Below, piece by piece: positions 1-12,269 of a stretch of DNA of 64,000 nt. Numbering within the stretch: the stretch's first letter is position 1; each line of letters begins with the position of its first letter. Under the pieces are notes generated by a model, which ran no database searches, was not told where the DNA came from, and saw only the letters and a program-made list of their open reading frames with translations. Source of the stretch: Moniliophthora roreri (taxonomy: Eukaryota > Basidiomycota > Agaricomycetes > Agaricales > Marasmiaceae); assembly GCA_001466705.2 (NCBI GenBank), contig LATX02000100.1, positions 806,001-870,000 on the forward strand. Direction: 5' to 3'. Both the position numbers and the translations under genes were made by a program.

Positions 1-633
1 CAATCTGGAAATCAAGGCAATCAACTCGCTATGCTGGATAACAGTCATTTGGATCCAAAGCGAAATGTACATTGTGAACATATACAACCTACATATAGGA
101 TGTGAAGTNCTTTTGCGGAGACATGGAATGATTTACCATGCCCAAAACTGTGGCCAGCAGTCCTGACAGAGATGTTGCCGTAAATGAGAACTAGAACTAT
201 GAAAAGATCGGAAATCAGGAAAAAAAAACACCTACCATTCTCTATCACAGCATATGGTCAAACTCACTGAGGGAGGATTCTCCGAGCGAGAACACGAGTG
301 TGTATCCATGACATCATAGAAATTGACCTGGGATCAATGCCCTGGAGGAGTCTGGCATACTTAATGGTAAGATTTCAAGATGAGGAGATGAAACAGCTAT
401 CTGGATACGTACCATATACGTTCCAGTCTTCGGACGGCCCTAGGAAACAGCTTGATCCACCTCTTGTTATGCTCGGCATCTATTCCCAGCTGAAACAGTA
501 TTAGTCCAATCAGAAGATAAGCTTAAGAGTATTCTATTTGATAGTTGCTTTAGAACAGCACTTGAGGGACTCACTTCTAGTCCAGACAGTACATGGACAT
601 TCCACCTAACACCTCGGCGATAAATCCGGAAAG
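1..633. other. No recognisable gene
   Basis: Only short open frames without family resemblance are seen on either strand. A contig join (n) lies at 109. Nothing further can be supported here. Confidence 0.5.
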
Positions 634-1188
634 GGGAGGGGACACTGGATGGGCATCATGGGCCCGAGGTGGCGGCATCATGGCGGTTTGATGTCAAGAG
701 GCGGATGTTGATCTATATTTATGCAATTAATGGTCGGGACTCGGCGACGGGAACATGCGGTGATGGCGACGGCGACGAAAAGGAAACGATGACGATATCG
801 ATAGAACGGGAAATGCCGGACTGAGAGGTCAGGAAGTTCAGCGAGAATTTCGACCTTGGAGTGAGCTCTCGGTGCAAAATTCAAATTACCAGAATTAATG
901 ATGGGTTTTANGGAGGGGACACTGGATGGGCATCATGGGCCTGAGGTGGCGGCATCATGGCGGTTTGATGTCAAGAGGCGGATGTTGATCTATATTTATG
1001 CAATTAATGGTCGGGACTCGGCGACGGGAACATGCGGTGATGGCGACGGCGACGAAAAGGAAATGATGACGATATCGATAGAACGGGAAGTGCCGGACTG
1101 AGAGGTCAGGAAGTTCAGCGAGAATTTCGACCTTGGAGTGAGCTCTCGGTGCAAAATTCAAATTACCAGAATTAATGATGGGTTTTAA
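634..1188. repeat. Direct repeat across contig join at 911
   Basis: The 277 bases before the n at 911 reappear directly after it (634-910 against 912-1188) with three differences, all transitions. The repeat ends exactly at the join, so this is most simply an unmerged overlap between two contigs, possibly from two nuclear haplotypes. The short reading frames in both copies are equivalent and match nothing I recognise. Confidence 0.8.
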
Positions 1189-1347
1189 CGACGGGCGCCC
1201 TCTCAGCCCAAAAACTCTTCATATTTGATGCCGAGATAGGCGTAGCTTGCCATCAAACCCGTGGTATTTCTCGGGCACCATAGGTGGGCAGAGTCAAGCA
1301 CTGGTCAGGCTCGGTCAAGAGNAGCAGAATTGAATTGATAGCCCTGG

Positions 1348-3516
1348 TAATTTGTCTAAGAATAAGACTAATGGAAAACTGTTACACTTGTACACTCGCA
1401 GACTCTCTTTTTCTTTCATTCTTTCTTTTCTTATTCATTGCTTGGACACTTTAGCGCTCTTAGGCGCTATTTTCCTCTTTTCACCTATGCTTCTTATTAA
1501 CATCTGGACACATCCACATTCCCAGTTCCCTTTTCCAATCATATGCCTATCCCAGTATTTAAGACATCATCATTATGTCAATCACGACATCAAGTTAACG
1601 TCATTATTCTCTTCGATTCTATTCCCTTCTATTTATGATGCAATGTCATTTCTGACGTTGCTTATTGTATCATTATATTTATTTTCGTTTCCTCGACATC
1701 ACTTCTGATGTCATTTTCCTATTTATCATGTCGTCAAAGGTACACTCTATTTACTAAACAAACAATGTCGCACTAGCAATTTGTGTACAACTAGTAGACT
1801 ACAATCATTGTATAAGTAGATAGTTTGAAGGTCTAAGCTACCTCAGCTTGACCTAGTTAATCCTTCAAACATCTTGCTCATCTCGACCGAACTCTGAGAA
1901 CTTTAGCGCCAGCTGAGGAACTCAAAACTTGAACTTGCTCCTTTTGTCAACTTAGCGCCGCTACGTCATAGTGGTTGTTGAGTTGTTGTCGTTGCTGCGC
2001 AAGTAACATAACAAAAACTACCCAAAAGATAACCTCCAAAAGTCTAACTCAGGTTGTTGTGCAAGTGTAGATTGGTGTGATCAGAGTTGCTGCACTTAGA
2101 ATGCCAACAAAGCTCTTAGCTAGATTGATTCTCTCTTATTGAAGCAATCTACTTCAAAGTGTTCACCTCCAGAGGAGTATAGATGGGTTTTAAAAGGGTT
2201 TATTTCACAAACACACACACACAAAACACAAAAACACAGTGCACAAAGCACAAACACAAGAGCTACAGTCCTGTACAAAGACTCAATAGCCAATATAGTC
2301 TGACCCTATGGAGCTCAAGACTTCTTTAAGACAACTACAGCACACAGTGTACTGGAAAAGGTCCTAGACCAATTTCTACAAAGAGTTCAGTGCAGGCACA
2401 CCTCTTGCTAAGACTCTAAGTGTGTCAAAACCTGATACCCAACACAGGCCACACTCCAAGTGCCCAAGGCTCCTTCTTAGTGTAAAGTGTCTCTTAGAAA
2501 AGTGCTATGACGCACTCAAGATGTTACTCTTATCTCTTATAATGCAAGTTCATTATCAGATTTCTATCTCTCTGGAGTCACTCAGGACCAATCTCCAGGG
2601 CCTGAAGTGAAGAAGCAAAACTGGAATGGCACACACAATTATACACCAAACAAACTCTTCATGTATTCACAATCAGAGGGGGCAGAGTTACTTGAGTATG
2701 TACAAATATCTAGCTGTCCTTATATATGGTCCATGGAATATATCTACAGAAGAAATACAAATAATGTCTGATAATTCAGGAAATGATAAATGAGTGACTG
2801 AGATACTAAAAGAGGGAATATTCAGATGTCATGGAGCCTGGCCACTAGGGTATCCGACCATATCTGTGCAGGTATCTACATTTCCAGGTGTTCTGGACTC
2901 TATAATTTGTATTTTCTCTTTTCTAAGTCGGGTATCTATGAGCGGATGGCTGTAGCTGTCCTGTTTCTTTACAGCATTTCCCTTTCTAGTATCTGCACAT
3001 TGGCAGAGGTCTAGATGCCAAAGCTTCCAAGGTTGGAACATGCTGTTACTGTTCCTATCTCCTTCAACAATGCATGTTCAGTCTTATTTAGGACTTCTTT
3101 ATGCATTAGATATTTTTCTTATGTCTCGTTGTATCTGTCTGTAGGTAGTGGGGGTCCTTCAGAAGTGATTTCCTTCCTTCTGAGAGGACTTTGTACCTAG
3201 TTAGTTTATCTTGTATTGTTTAGCCACCAGTGAACTCTTTATTAAGAGATTGCTTGCTTTGACTTTGATCTGCATATTGACTTCAGAGGAGGATCGTTCT
3301 GTGATTGTTCCTATTCTATATCGTCTTTCTGTTTTAATGTTTCCTCTAAGTACCTCTGTACTGTTTGACTGCATGTTGCACTTTGCAGATGTTATAGAAA
3401 GGTAAAATAGAAATTAAAATCCCATTGATAGCACTTTGAGAGCTTGGTTAACTAGCCAATGTGTTCATTGGGCCATAGTTAGGTTTCCTACAAGTTTTGG
3501 GAGTGATCTGCTGATA
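1348..3516 (-). repeat. Retroelement-like repeat, copy A (split by solo LTR)
   Basis: The sequence outside the solo LTR (1348-1379 and 2014-3516) is the reverse complement of the units at 8916-10390 and 12515-14622. All three end in GACAAATTA next to unrelated flanks, which defines one terminus. The unit has a TATA-like motif followed by a CA/TG-rich stretch, as an LTR would, but canonical TG..CA ends are not clear. It is likely the long LTR, or LTR plus 3' end, of a retroelement family I cannot name. Confidence 0.65.
1380..2013 (+). mobile_element. Solo LTR, Copia-like family, 5-bp TSD
   Basis: A 634-bp unit begins TGTTAC and ends AACATAACA, and is flanked by AAAAC on both sides (1375-1379 and 2014-2018). 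Joining the flanks restores the sequence of the uninterrupted repeat copies near 10365-10380 (reverse complement). It is homologous to the inverted LTR at 13561-14157. No internal retrotransposon sequence or partner LTR lies beside it, so it is a solo LTR left by LTR-LTR recombination. The Copia assignment rests on the TGTTA/TAACA ends and the 5-bp duplication. The 118-codon frame inside it (1352-1708) is not a gene. Confidence 0.85.
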
Positions 3517-5187
3517 TGCATAACTTTTACCTTTTATTTTGCATGCAAAATAGAGAATATTTTGCACTTTTATGGTTGAAAATGACATAAACAAGGGAAT
3601 TGAGGACTAGTGTGAGCCCTGAGCAGCTAGTCAAAGCGAGTAGTAGAGAAGAATATAAAATATTAGCAGAGTAATGGTTGATGGTAGGCCATACAAGGGT
3701 ACCCAACCACTGCTAGTATGAAAATAAACAGTGAATCTGAACACAGAGGAGCATTCTGAAACCTGTAGGGAACCACACCACATAATACTTCTCTATTGAA
3801 AGCATACCAAAGGGAATATTTTCACTTTTAACGATATTTTCAATCTATACCCAACTTGAAGGAAGAATAAAAGCCTTCAATGATACACATATGAGAATAT
3901 TATCAAGAAACAGATATGAAACAGAGGATGACAAATTATCGGCGAGGGATCCTCAAGATACTGAATGTCAAATTGAAGAATGAAATAGATGATTGGCTAC
4001 TAGAAGGGTGCCTGTATCATGGAAAAATGGAAGACAAAGCTGTATGACAAGAAACCAGCATGGCTGAGCTTACATGTACACTTTAAACATAGAGATGGAA
4101 GCATATTACACATCCATAGGGCAGATGATAGTAGATGGAGAAGGAAGGAACCATGTGAAGCAGCATGGAAGTATAATATTTTCAAATAGAGTCAGAAGGA
4201 GAGCCATTTGATAGAGAAAATTGCAAACAGTTAGTGTCAGAAGACTGCACAATTGTCAAAGAAAAAGAATAAAAGAGATTATAGCTACAAAGCCTGACTA
4301 CAATCAGACACTGTGACAGAGAAATTACCAAACACAGCTCAGTTTATATAATATTTATCACCCGACTCAGTTTTATTTGTATTTGTGACAGATATATTAG
4401 ATTATTTATGCTATAGGGTATATAAGGAGACGTGTTTTGTAGGTGGAAGGCAGGAGAGATACTGCCCACTGATTACCAGAGTGTATGACATTGTTGTTCA
4501 GGTAGAAGAGCTACCAGCAATCAGTATTTTTCAACCACTTTGGGCTCTAGCTTATTTAGTTGTGCAAGAGGCACAGGCTAGTTGAGACCTGAAATTGTAA
4601 CCCAAACCAGAGATATAAATAAAAGCTAGGAAGAGCTTAGTTTTTAATGCAAGAGGTATGTTTTCTGATAAGAGAAACATTGTATCAGTCTACTAAGAGG
4701 GTAGCTGATGTGCATCAGTATAGTCTGGTGTTTCAACATGAATCAGAGAGGGTTTCAGGCTAGCAGTGTCTAGAAGATTTGTCCTCTTGATAATTGTTGC
4801 AGAACATAGCTAAGAGGGCTATATTCAGGTATAAGAGGTACTTTTGTTCTCACTTAGAAGTTTATTCTTTGGGCAGTTTCTGGTTGAAATCTATACCAGT
4901 ATTTGTTTTCAAAGTGATTAATAAAACCACAAAACTGATAAATATTATATAAAATGAACACTCAATTTCAATCTGAGAAGTTGTTTTGAAGGCAATTATC
5001 TCTGAACTACCAAGCGAGACATTGAGAATTATTCTTAATGCTGCAGTAACAGTGAACCATGCCGAACCAACTCACAAAACAAAACTGAGAATCAAGAACT
5101 ATATATATACCTTTTTCAGGGGTATTTTGGCACCACAAGCCTCATGTTTTCATAGTAGAGGCATAGGTTTTTGAGCATCTTCACCAC
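3517..5187. repeat. Insertion or divergent nested retroelement debris inside copy A
   Basis: Copy A is contiguous with 5188-5440 when compared with the two plus-strand copies, so this 1.67-kb block interrupts it. Part of the block (about 3590-3790) is itself a diverged plus-strand version of the sequence near 12340-12540, including the motif CTGTAGGGAACC. No intact reading frame or clear terminal repeats are seen. Confidence 0.45.
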
Positions 5188-5440
5188 TTTGGATCTGATA
5201 CATAGATAAGTCAGAAAGTACAGCTTAGACATCTCTGTAAAGTGTATCATATAGCTCTTTGTACTTTCCAATGCACCATAGCTTCTCTAAAGCAATGACT
5301 AGCAGACTGGGCTCACTCTAGTCCATATTACCCTTTATCTTGTGTCATATTAAAGTGTTCTGATTCAAAAGTAATGTAAAATGAATAAAAGTAGGTCTTT
5401 TCTAGGTTTGCTATATTACTGGGGAGAGGCAGCATTGGAG
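5188..5440 (-). repeat. Detached piece of retroelement-like repeat copy A
   Basis: This is the reverse complement of 8670-8900 and 12270-12500, which lie directly upstream of repeat copies B and C. Its position beyond the 3517-5187 block shows that the block was inserted into, or rearranged within, one older element. Confidence 0.65.
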
Positions 5441-5851
5441 AACTTTCTGTACTGCTAGGAAATTCAGGCATTATTTTGGACAAGAAAAGGCCTGGCAGCA
5501 ATGTGTTCACTCAAACTGGGATCTTTCTTAGGGCAAATTCAGTGAGATGACTGAGGGCTGCTTTTGAGACTACATATGAATACTGATATAGAATGAGCTA
5601 GAATGGATTTTTCTAGATGAAAATGCTACTCACAGTATGCATGGACAAGCATAAATCTCCACTGGTACTGGATATGTTAATGATGCTCAATGTCTTGCGT
5701 TGGCCTTTAAGCTGCCTTTCTTTAGTGCCTTTCTCTAGTAAGTTCAGGAATCCCATTGTGATGAAGAAGGTCGCAGTAGTGTTTGTGGACAGGACACTAG
5801 TCTATCATTTAAACAACTCTTCTGTCAAGTGACTATTCCTATAGGATCTGG

Positions 5852-6203
5852 TGTTGAAGTGAAGTGAAGTCATCACATGATCCTCATGTGGTTATGGGAA
5901 TATATTTGCAGCTGCATGTCTTGGAACCTGGAGGACAGTAGGACTCAGTATGAGTTATAGCAACTGTGCATTACTGCACACTTAGGGACCACACTATTCT
6001 TCACTCTCATTGGTAGATAGATTGTTTACATGGACAAACACTAGAATAGTATAAAAGCAGACCTGTAAATGGGGTAAATCCCCAAGTTCCATTCTATCTC
6101 TCTTTTCCTGTACTAGCTACAGATCTCTCAAGTGAATACAGTCACTTACTTGCATTACACCTCAAGTGTCATGCAAGTCTTATAGGGCATTGCCCTGTTA
6201 ACA
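5852..6203 (+). mobile_element. Candidate LTR (about 352 bp)
   Basis: The stretch starts TGTTGAAG, the same first eight bases as the Copia LTR at 53935-54469, and ends TTAACA. It has a TATA-like TATAAAAGC about 190 bases in, followed by a C/T-rich region. A Copia-type gag relic lies 1 kb downstream on the same strand. No matching second LTR or target duplication was found, so the ends are provisional. Confidence 0.4.
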
Positions 6204-7535
6204 AATATGTGAGTTGAAGACACATTTACCACTGCTGCTGCAATGCTGCTGGTAATAACAAAGAGCTTCTGCTTGCTGTTCTACCACTTCTCTTTGGCAG
6301 GTTATGGGCCCCAAAGGCTGTGTGGGGTTGTTATTCACAATGATCATTATCACTACTCTGGCCAAAGGCTTGTAACCCTCTACAACACTTTGCTGGATGT
6401 TTGCAGTGTAGCTGACACCTTAACTGGCAGTAAGGCCACGATTACTGTTCTAGTGACTTGAAAATTGGATTGGTGGGATGGGTATGATGGTAATCTCCCC
6501 TCTCTGCTCATTAACATTGTTTTTGCCCTGAAAGCAGCATCTAACATCATACTATACACAAAAATTTTTCCTGCCCATGAGGAATTACCCTCATAGTGTG
6601 CAGTACTAACTGTTGGCCTTATTTCCTTCAGTGGAACATGGGTTAGCTTACTCACTAATAAACCAGTAGTCATCCTGGTGAGGTGTGGGGTCTCACAACT
6701 GGGTACTGCCACCTAAATAGAACAACCTTGTGCAAAAGCAACCATCTGTGGGTGGGGTTGTTTATATAGTTACTATACCTTTTAGTAAATAGTGCCCCCT
6801 GATCACACTAAGTCCTTTAAACATTTATTTAAGGATTTGTTGGTTGATGGTCCCTTATGGATCACCAATATTTAAAACAAGCCTTAATTAAACTTTCTTT
6901 GGTGATTAGATTTTGTATATAGTACTATGATATATCTTATCAGTCCAGGTGATGAGACCAGATGATAGAAGGAACAAAACTGAGATATGATCAAGATGAA
7001 TAACATCTTACATTCTATCCTTTGGAGATCATAATTGGAATCTGTCTTTAGTAAATATTTACTAATGATAACTATTTAGATCTTTTGATAACAGAATGTC
7101 TTGACCTCATACTCAATCTCAGGATCAGCCCTTGAATGTTAACATTTTGAACCCTGTCCATATGTTAATGCACACATTCAAGAAACTGTTCTCCTTTCTG
7201 TTTATATCTATAGCTCCAACACTGTTGCAGTCATGAATGCAGGGGCTGGTTCTGGAATGTCAAGTCTTTCTTTGGTTCCCATCTTTAATAGAAATAGGAA
7301 CACATTTAAAGAGTTCAAATGTCTATTCTTAGGCTATTGTGAACTGCAAAACATAGTAGCTGGCATGACACAGGCTGTCCTTTCTGATGATGACAAGAAG
7401 GACAAAGATAAGTTGAATCAATAGAATGACGCTAATAATAAGTGCATAGGTCTTTTTAAGATGAAATTAGGTCCATTACTCCAACACTTTATCAAGGATT
7501 CTGCTAAACTTACATGGAATGCCCTTCTGGCTGAA

Positions 7536-8336
7536 CATCAGCAAAATGGACATCTAAATATAATAAATTATAATGTATTTTGCTGATTTTAGTCCATTGT
7601 AATAGATTAAAATCAAGCAATGCTATTACAATACATTAAAATGGATTAAAATGAGACTGGTGTTATTATAATCCATTAAAATACAATAAAATGGGATGGT
7701 ATTATTATAGTACATTAAAATGCAATAAAATGGGATGGTATTATTATAGTGTATTAAAATGCAATAAAATGAGACAGAGTTATTATAATGTAGTAAAATA
7801 GATTGTAACAGAGGCAATCAAAACAGTGCATTTTTATGCCTTCCAGAGGACAGGGAGAGGACTCTATAAAGTGAAGGGAAGCTTTTGGTTGGGGATTTGA
7901 TCAATAGAAACAGCAAAAGGGTGGAGATAGGTCTTTTGAGTAAGAGGATATATTGCACTATGTGTGGTGGTAAGTATATGGCACTGTGGTACAGTGGTCT
8001 TGAGCATTCCATGGCTGCCAAGGTTGCTGACTAATCCACCTTGAGGTCAAGAGTTTGACTCATGGGGGTTGCAACAAATAAATATTATTTCTTTTTGTCT
8101 CTGACCCCCAGGTGGGGCCGATGCATTATAATGGCTGAAATACATTATAATAGCCAAAATACATTATAATAGCCAAAATACATTATAATAGCCAGAATAC
8201 ATTATAACCATTTTGCTTCATTTTAATCCATTAAAATAAAGAAACAACAATTATATTACATTAAAATACACCACAATGATTATAATGTATTTCACTCATT
8301 TTATTCCAATATATTTAGATGTCCATTTCGCTGATG
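7536..8336. mobile_element. Non-autonomous TIR element inserted in gag relic
   Basis: The 801-bp element has near-perfect 27-bp inverted ends beginning CATCAGC and ending GCTGATG, flanked by AA on both sides. Removing it restores the gag reading frame (LAE followed by YDK), which proves the insertion. The interior is AT-rich, with a 39-bp tandem repeat at about 7660-7780 and a 19-bp tandem repeat at about 8141-8205. No transposase is present. The superfamily is not clear from a 2-bp duplication. Confidence 0.85.
7975..8075 (+). other. Possible tRNA-derived (Pol III promoter-like) segment
   Basis: Inside the TIR element the sequence contains TGGTACAGTGG, which fits a tRNA A box, and GTTTGACTC about 65 bases further on, which resembles a B box. 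The spacing and a weak T-arm suggest a tRNA-derived SINE head that became part of the element. It may equally be chance in low-complexity DNA. Confidence 0.25.
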
Positions 8337-8669
8337 AATATGATAAGTTTGATCTTGCTGAAGTCTTTGAATGGTTCTCAGTCTTGACTGCCATTCATGT
8401 TGGAGAAGGTCAAAATCCTAGCAATGCCTATAATCTCATTCAGACCTGCCTTATTAAGCTTAAAGAGAAGAAGATTGAGATCACTGATTGAATGGTTTCT
8501 ATGCTTCTAATGAAAGCACTCCCTTCATTGTGGGACACTTTCAAGTCACAGGTCTTTGTTACTGCTGAAAAGAAAGAAGACTTCACTGTTTCTACTCTGT
8601 ATTCCTCAATCTAAAGAGAATGGAGCAAGAGGAATCTTTCTCCTAACACAGCTATAGTTTCACAGTAAT

Positions 8670-10390
8670 ATGGCAAACCTAGAAAAGACCCAATTTTATA
8701 CAATTTATCTTACTTTTGAATCAGAAAACTTTAATATGACATGAGATAATGGGTAATAAGGACTAGAGTGAGCCCAGTCTGCTAGTCATTGCCTTAGAGA
8801 AGCTATGGTGCATTGGAAAGTATGAAGAGCTATATGATACACTATAAAAAGGTGTCTAAGTTGTACTTTCTGACTTATCTATGTATCAGATCCAAAGCAG
8901 ATCACTTCTGAAACCTGTAGAGAACCTAACTATGACCATATGAATGCATTGGCTAGTTAACCAAGCTCTCAAAAGTGCTATCAATGGGAATTTTGTTTTT
9001 ATTTTAACTTTCTATAACATCTGCAAAGTGCAACATGCAGTCAAACAGTACAGAGGTACTTAGAAGAGACACTGAAACAGAAGGATGACTTAGAATAGGA
9101 ATGATTAAAGAATGATTATCCTCTGAAGTTAATATGTGGATCAAAGTTAAAGCAGACAATCTCTTAATAAAGAGCTCAAAGGTGGCAAAGTCATATAAAA
9201 TAACATAACTAAGTGTGAAGTAACCTTGGAAGGGAGAAAACCACTTGTGAATGCCTGCCACTACCTACAGATACAATGAGACATATGATAAATATCTAAT
9301 GCATGAGAAGTTCTAAATAAGACTGAGAATGTATGGTCAAAGGAGATAGGAACAGTAACAGCATGTTTCAACCTTGGAAACTTTGGCATCTAAGCCTCTG
9401 CCAATATGTGGATGCTGGAAAGGGGAATGCTGTAAGAATATGGGATGGATACACCCATCTGCTTATAGATACCCAACTTAGAAAAGAGAAAATACTAATT
9501 ATAGAGTCCAGACCACCTGGAGACATAGATACTCTAGTGGCCAGACTCCATGACACCTGAATATTCCCTCTTTTAGCATCTCAGTCACTCATTTATTATT
9601 TCCTGAGTTATTGGACATTATTTATATTTTTCTGTAGATATATTCCATGGACTGTATAAAAGGACAGCTAGATATTCATATATACTCAAGTAACTCTGCT
9701 CCTCTGATTGTGAATAGATGAAGAGTTTGTTTGGTGTATAATTGTGTGTGCCATTCCAGTGTTGCTTCTTCACTTCAGGCCCTGGAGATTGGTTCTAAGT
9801 GACTCCAGAGAGATAGACATCTGTGATAATGAACTTGCATTGTAAGAGACAAGAGTAACATCTTGAGTGCATTGTAGCACTTTTTTCTAAGAGACACTTT
9901 ACACCAGGAATAAGCCTTGGGCACTTGGAGTGTGGCCTGTGTGTATCAGGTTGTAACACACTTAGTCTTAGCAAGGGGTGTGCCTGCACTGAACTCTTTG
10001 TAGAAATTGGTCTAGGACCTTTTCCAGTACACTGTGTACTGTAGCTGTCTCAAGGAAGTCTTGAACTCTGTAGAGTCAGACTATATCGGCTATCAAGTCT
10101 TTGTACAGGACTGTAGCTCTTGTGTTTGTGCTTCATGCACTGTGTTCTTATGTGTGTGTGTTTGTGTGTTTGGATATAAACTCTATATAAACCCATCTAT
10201 ACTCCTTTGAAGGTGAACACTTCAAAGTAGAGCATTTCAATAAGAAAGAATCAACTTAGCTAAGAGTTTTGTTGGCATTCTAAGTGTGGCAACTCTGATC
10301 ATGTTGATCCACACTTGCACAACAACCTGAGTTAGACTTTTGGAGGTTATCTTTTGGGTAGTTTTCCACTAGTCTTATCTTAGACAAATT
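8670..10390 (+). repeat. Retroelement-like repeat, copy B (uninterrupted)
   Basis: This copy lacks both solo LTR insertions seen in copies A and C, so it gives the empty-site sequence for each. It runs from the conserved block at 8670 through TGTAGAGAACC (8916) to GACAAATTA (10390). A TATA-like CTGTATAAAAGG lies near 9652. No coding capacity is recognised; reading frames in it are short and not conserved in the other copies. Confidence 0.7.
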
Positions 10391-10441
10391 ACTGATATCA
10401 AATTAGAGGAATGAAATAGATGATCAGCTACCAGAAAGGTG

Positions 10442-10655
10442 CCCATCAGCAAAATAGACACCTAAATATAATAAATTAAAATAAAGCAATGCTATTACAA
10501 TACATTAAAATGAGACTGCTGTTATTATAATCTATTAAAATACAATAAAATGGGATGGGATTATTATAGTACATTAAAATGCAATAAAATAAGATAGAGT
10601 TATTATAATGTAGTAAAATAGATTGTAACAGAGGCAATCAAAATAGTGCATTTAA
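10442..10655. mobile_element. Truncated copy of the CATCAGC TIR element
   Basis: The sequence starts CATCAGCAAAATAG after GGTGCC and matches the first part of the 7536-8336 element, including two units of the 39-bp repeat. It stops matching after AGTGCATTT. The flank resembles the uninterrupted sequence near 3990-4015, which helps fix the left end. Confidence 0.7.
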
Positions 10656-11059
10656 TACTTGGACCAACATCAAACAATGCTATTGTTTCAACCAACACCA
10701 TTCTTTGATTGGCTGATGAACCTTCTTAGCATGCATTGTTGGTGACTTGAGTCTTGGATGGATGGACATGTAGCTTAGAGTAGTGCATTTTGTATTTTTG
10801 TACATTATTAGAATACCAATAGACACCTTTCCACTAAAGAAACATCAAGTCTATGTTGTGGCTGGTCCTGTGACCTGCCTCTCAATGCAACCTTTGTAAC
10901 AGGACATGAGCTCTGGAAACTGGTTACAGACCCTGATAACCTGACATATCCAGGTTATGCTGAGTTACAGTAGTTTATAGTGAGTTACAGAGGGGTTATG
11001 CATCCCCTCCACCTTCTTTACAACCCTGATACAACCTCCAGAACTGGTTACAATGATTC
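10656..11059. other. No recognisable gene
   Basis: The stretch is AT-rich with short direct motifs such as AGGTTATG and GAGTTACAG. No reading frame, RNA gene or terminal repeat can be supported. Confidence 0.5.
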
Positions 11060-12021
11060 TTGGTAATGTGCCTAATTTTGGCCTGGACATGAAACCATGT
11101 ACTTTTCAGATCAAACACTAGAGAAAGGAGCCAGAGTACATGTGATATTCATGTGACTTGATAACCTGAGAGCTCTCATATAGTGTCTAAGCTTTAAGCA
11201 CCAAGTCTGATAAGTCTAAATAATTGACACTGTAACACAATATAGATGAGGTTAGTAGACTATGCTAGCCCTCTACATTACAGTGAAGCATTGCTGTGAG
11301 GGTCCTTGGTCAATAAAATGGGCCAGAAACCACTAATTCTGAATACAAAGAAATAGATATCAGCAGGACCCACAGTCTAAGTGCACTAGATTGTTCACTT
11401 TGCAATTGCATTGCATAATAATACATCAATAGACTTAATGCTTCATTATTACTATCAAAACTAGTACACAGTTGGAACTTGTTTCTATGTGGAGCTTCAA
11501 AGACACTCTCAGGCAGATACAACAGCCTATTCAGATGTACATGGTGATGTGCCTAATTTTGGCCTAGACACAAAATTATGCACTTTTTATGTCAAAAACT
11601 AGAAAAAGAGCCCAGAGTATGTGTGATATTCACATGACTTGATAACCCAGGAACTCTAATATGGCATCTAAGCCTTAAGCACTAAGTCTAATAAGTCTAA
11701 TAATTGACACTGTAACACAATTTAGATAAGGTTAGTAGACTATACTAGCCCTCTACATTACAGTGAAGCATTGCAGTGAGGGTCCTTGGTCAATAAAATG
11801 GGTCAGAAACCACTAATTCTGAATACAAAGGAATAGATATCAGTGGGATCCACAGTCTAAGTGCACTAGATTGTTCGCTTTGTGATCATGTTGCATGATA
11901 ATGTGTCAATGGACTTAATGTTTAGTTATTACTATCAGAACTATAGTACACAGCTGGAACTTGTTCCTATGCAGAGCTTCAAAGACACTTGGGCAGATAC
12001 AACAGCCTATCCAGGTGTACA
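11060..12021. repeat. Tandem duplication, two ~481-bp units
   Basis: The block starting near 11060 (with CCTAATTTTGGCC at 11071) is repeated from about 11541 (same motif at 11552), a period of 481 bases. The two copies differ by scattered substitutions and small indels, so this is an old duplication and not an assembly overlap; no n separates them. No coding function is seen. Confidence 0.85.
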
Positions 12022-12269
12022 TGGAACAATTGATGGGCAATAAGTACACAGGAAATCAATAATGACTCATGAGATTGTACATGGGACAGAAGGAGATTGA
12101 ATACGATGGATGTCTAGACTATGACATCCACCAATCCAATGGTAGAAGGCAGCTATGCAGAAGTAAACCAGTGGGAAGGGAAAAGTACCTATGTACAAAA
12201 CTGGTCCAGAACCAGTAGCTATGCAGAAGTAGCTACATGGAAGGATCATTTGACCCAGCAACACTAATA

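Larger units (their letters stand above)
7233..8655 (+). pseudogene. Copia-type gag (UBN2-like) relic, interrupted by a TIR element
   Basis: Reading across 7233-7535 and on from 8339 gives a protein resembling the N-terminal part of the gag-like frame at 61618-63519. Shared features are VPIFN followed by KEFKC, then GLFKMKLGPLLQHFIKD, then GEGQNPSNAYNLIQTC, spaced as in the other copy. It carries in-frame stops after KLNQ and after EIT, a further stop near the end, and an 801-bp transposon insertion. It belongs to the Retrotran_gag/UBN2 group of Copia elements (family knowledge). No protease, integrase or reverse transcriptase is recognisable downstream, where repeat copy B begins. Confidence 0.75.

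Noticed and set aside
1352..1708. 118-codon plus-strand frame
   Set aside because: It lies within a solo LTR, starts in the flanking repeat and is not kept in the related LTR at 13561-14157.
6380..6712. 110-codon minus-strand frame
   Set aside because: It lies in retroelement debris between a candidate LTR and a gag relic, with no recognisable motif.
7626..7817. 63-codon minus-strand frame with a 13-residue repeat
   Set aside because: It is created by the 39-bp tandem repeat inside a TIR element and has no other sign of coding.
8131..8210. Possible CRISPR-like array (19-bp repeats)
   Set aside because: The units are head-to-tail with no spacers and lie in a eukaryotic transposon, so this is a simple tandem repeat.
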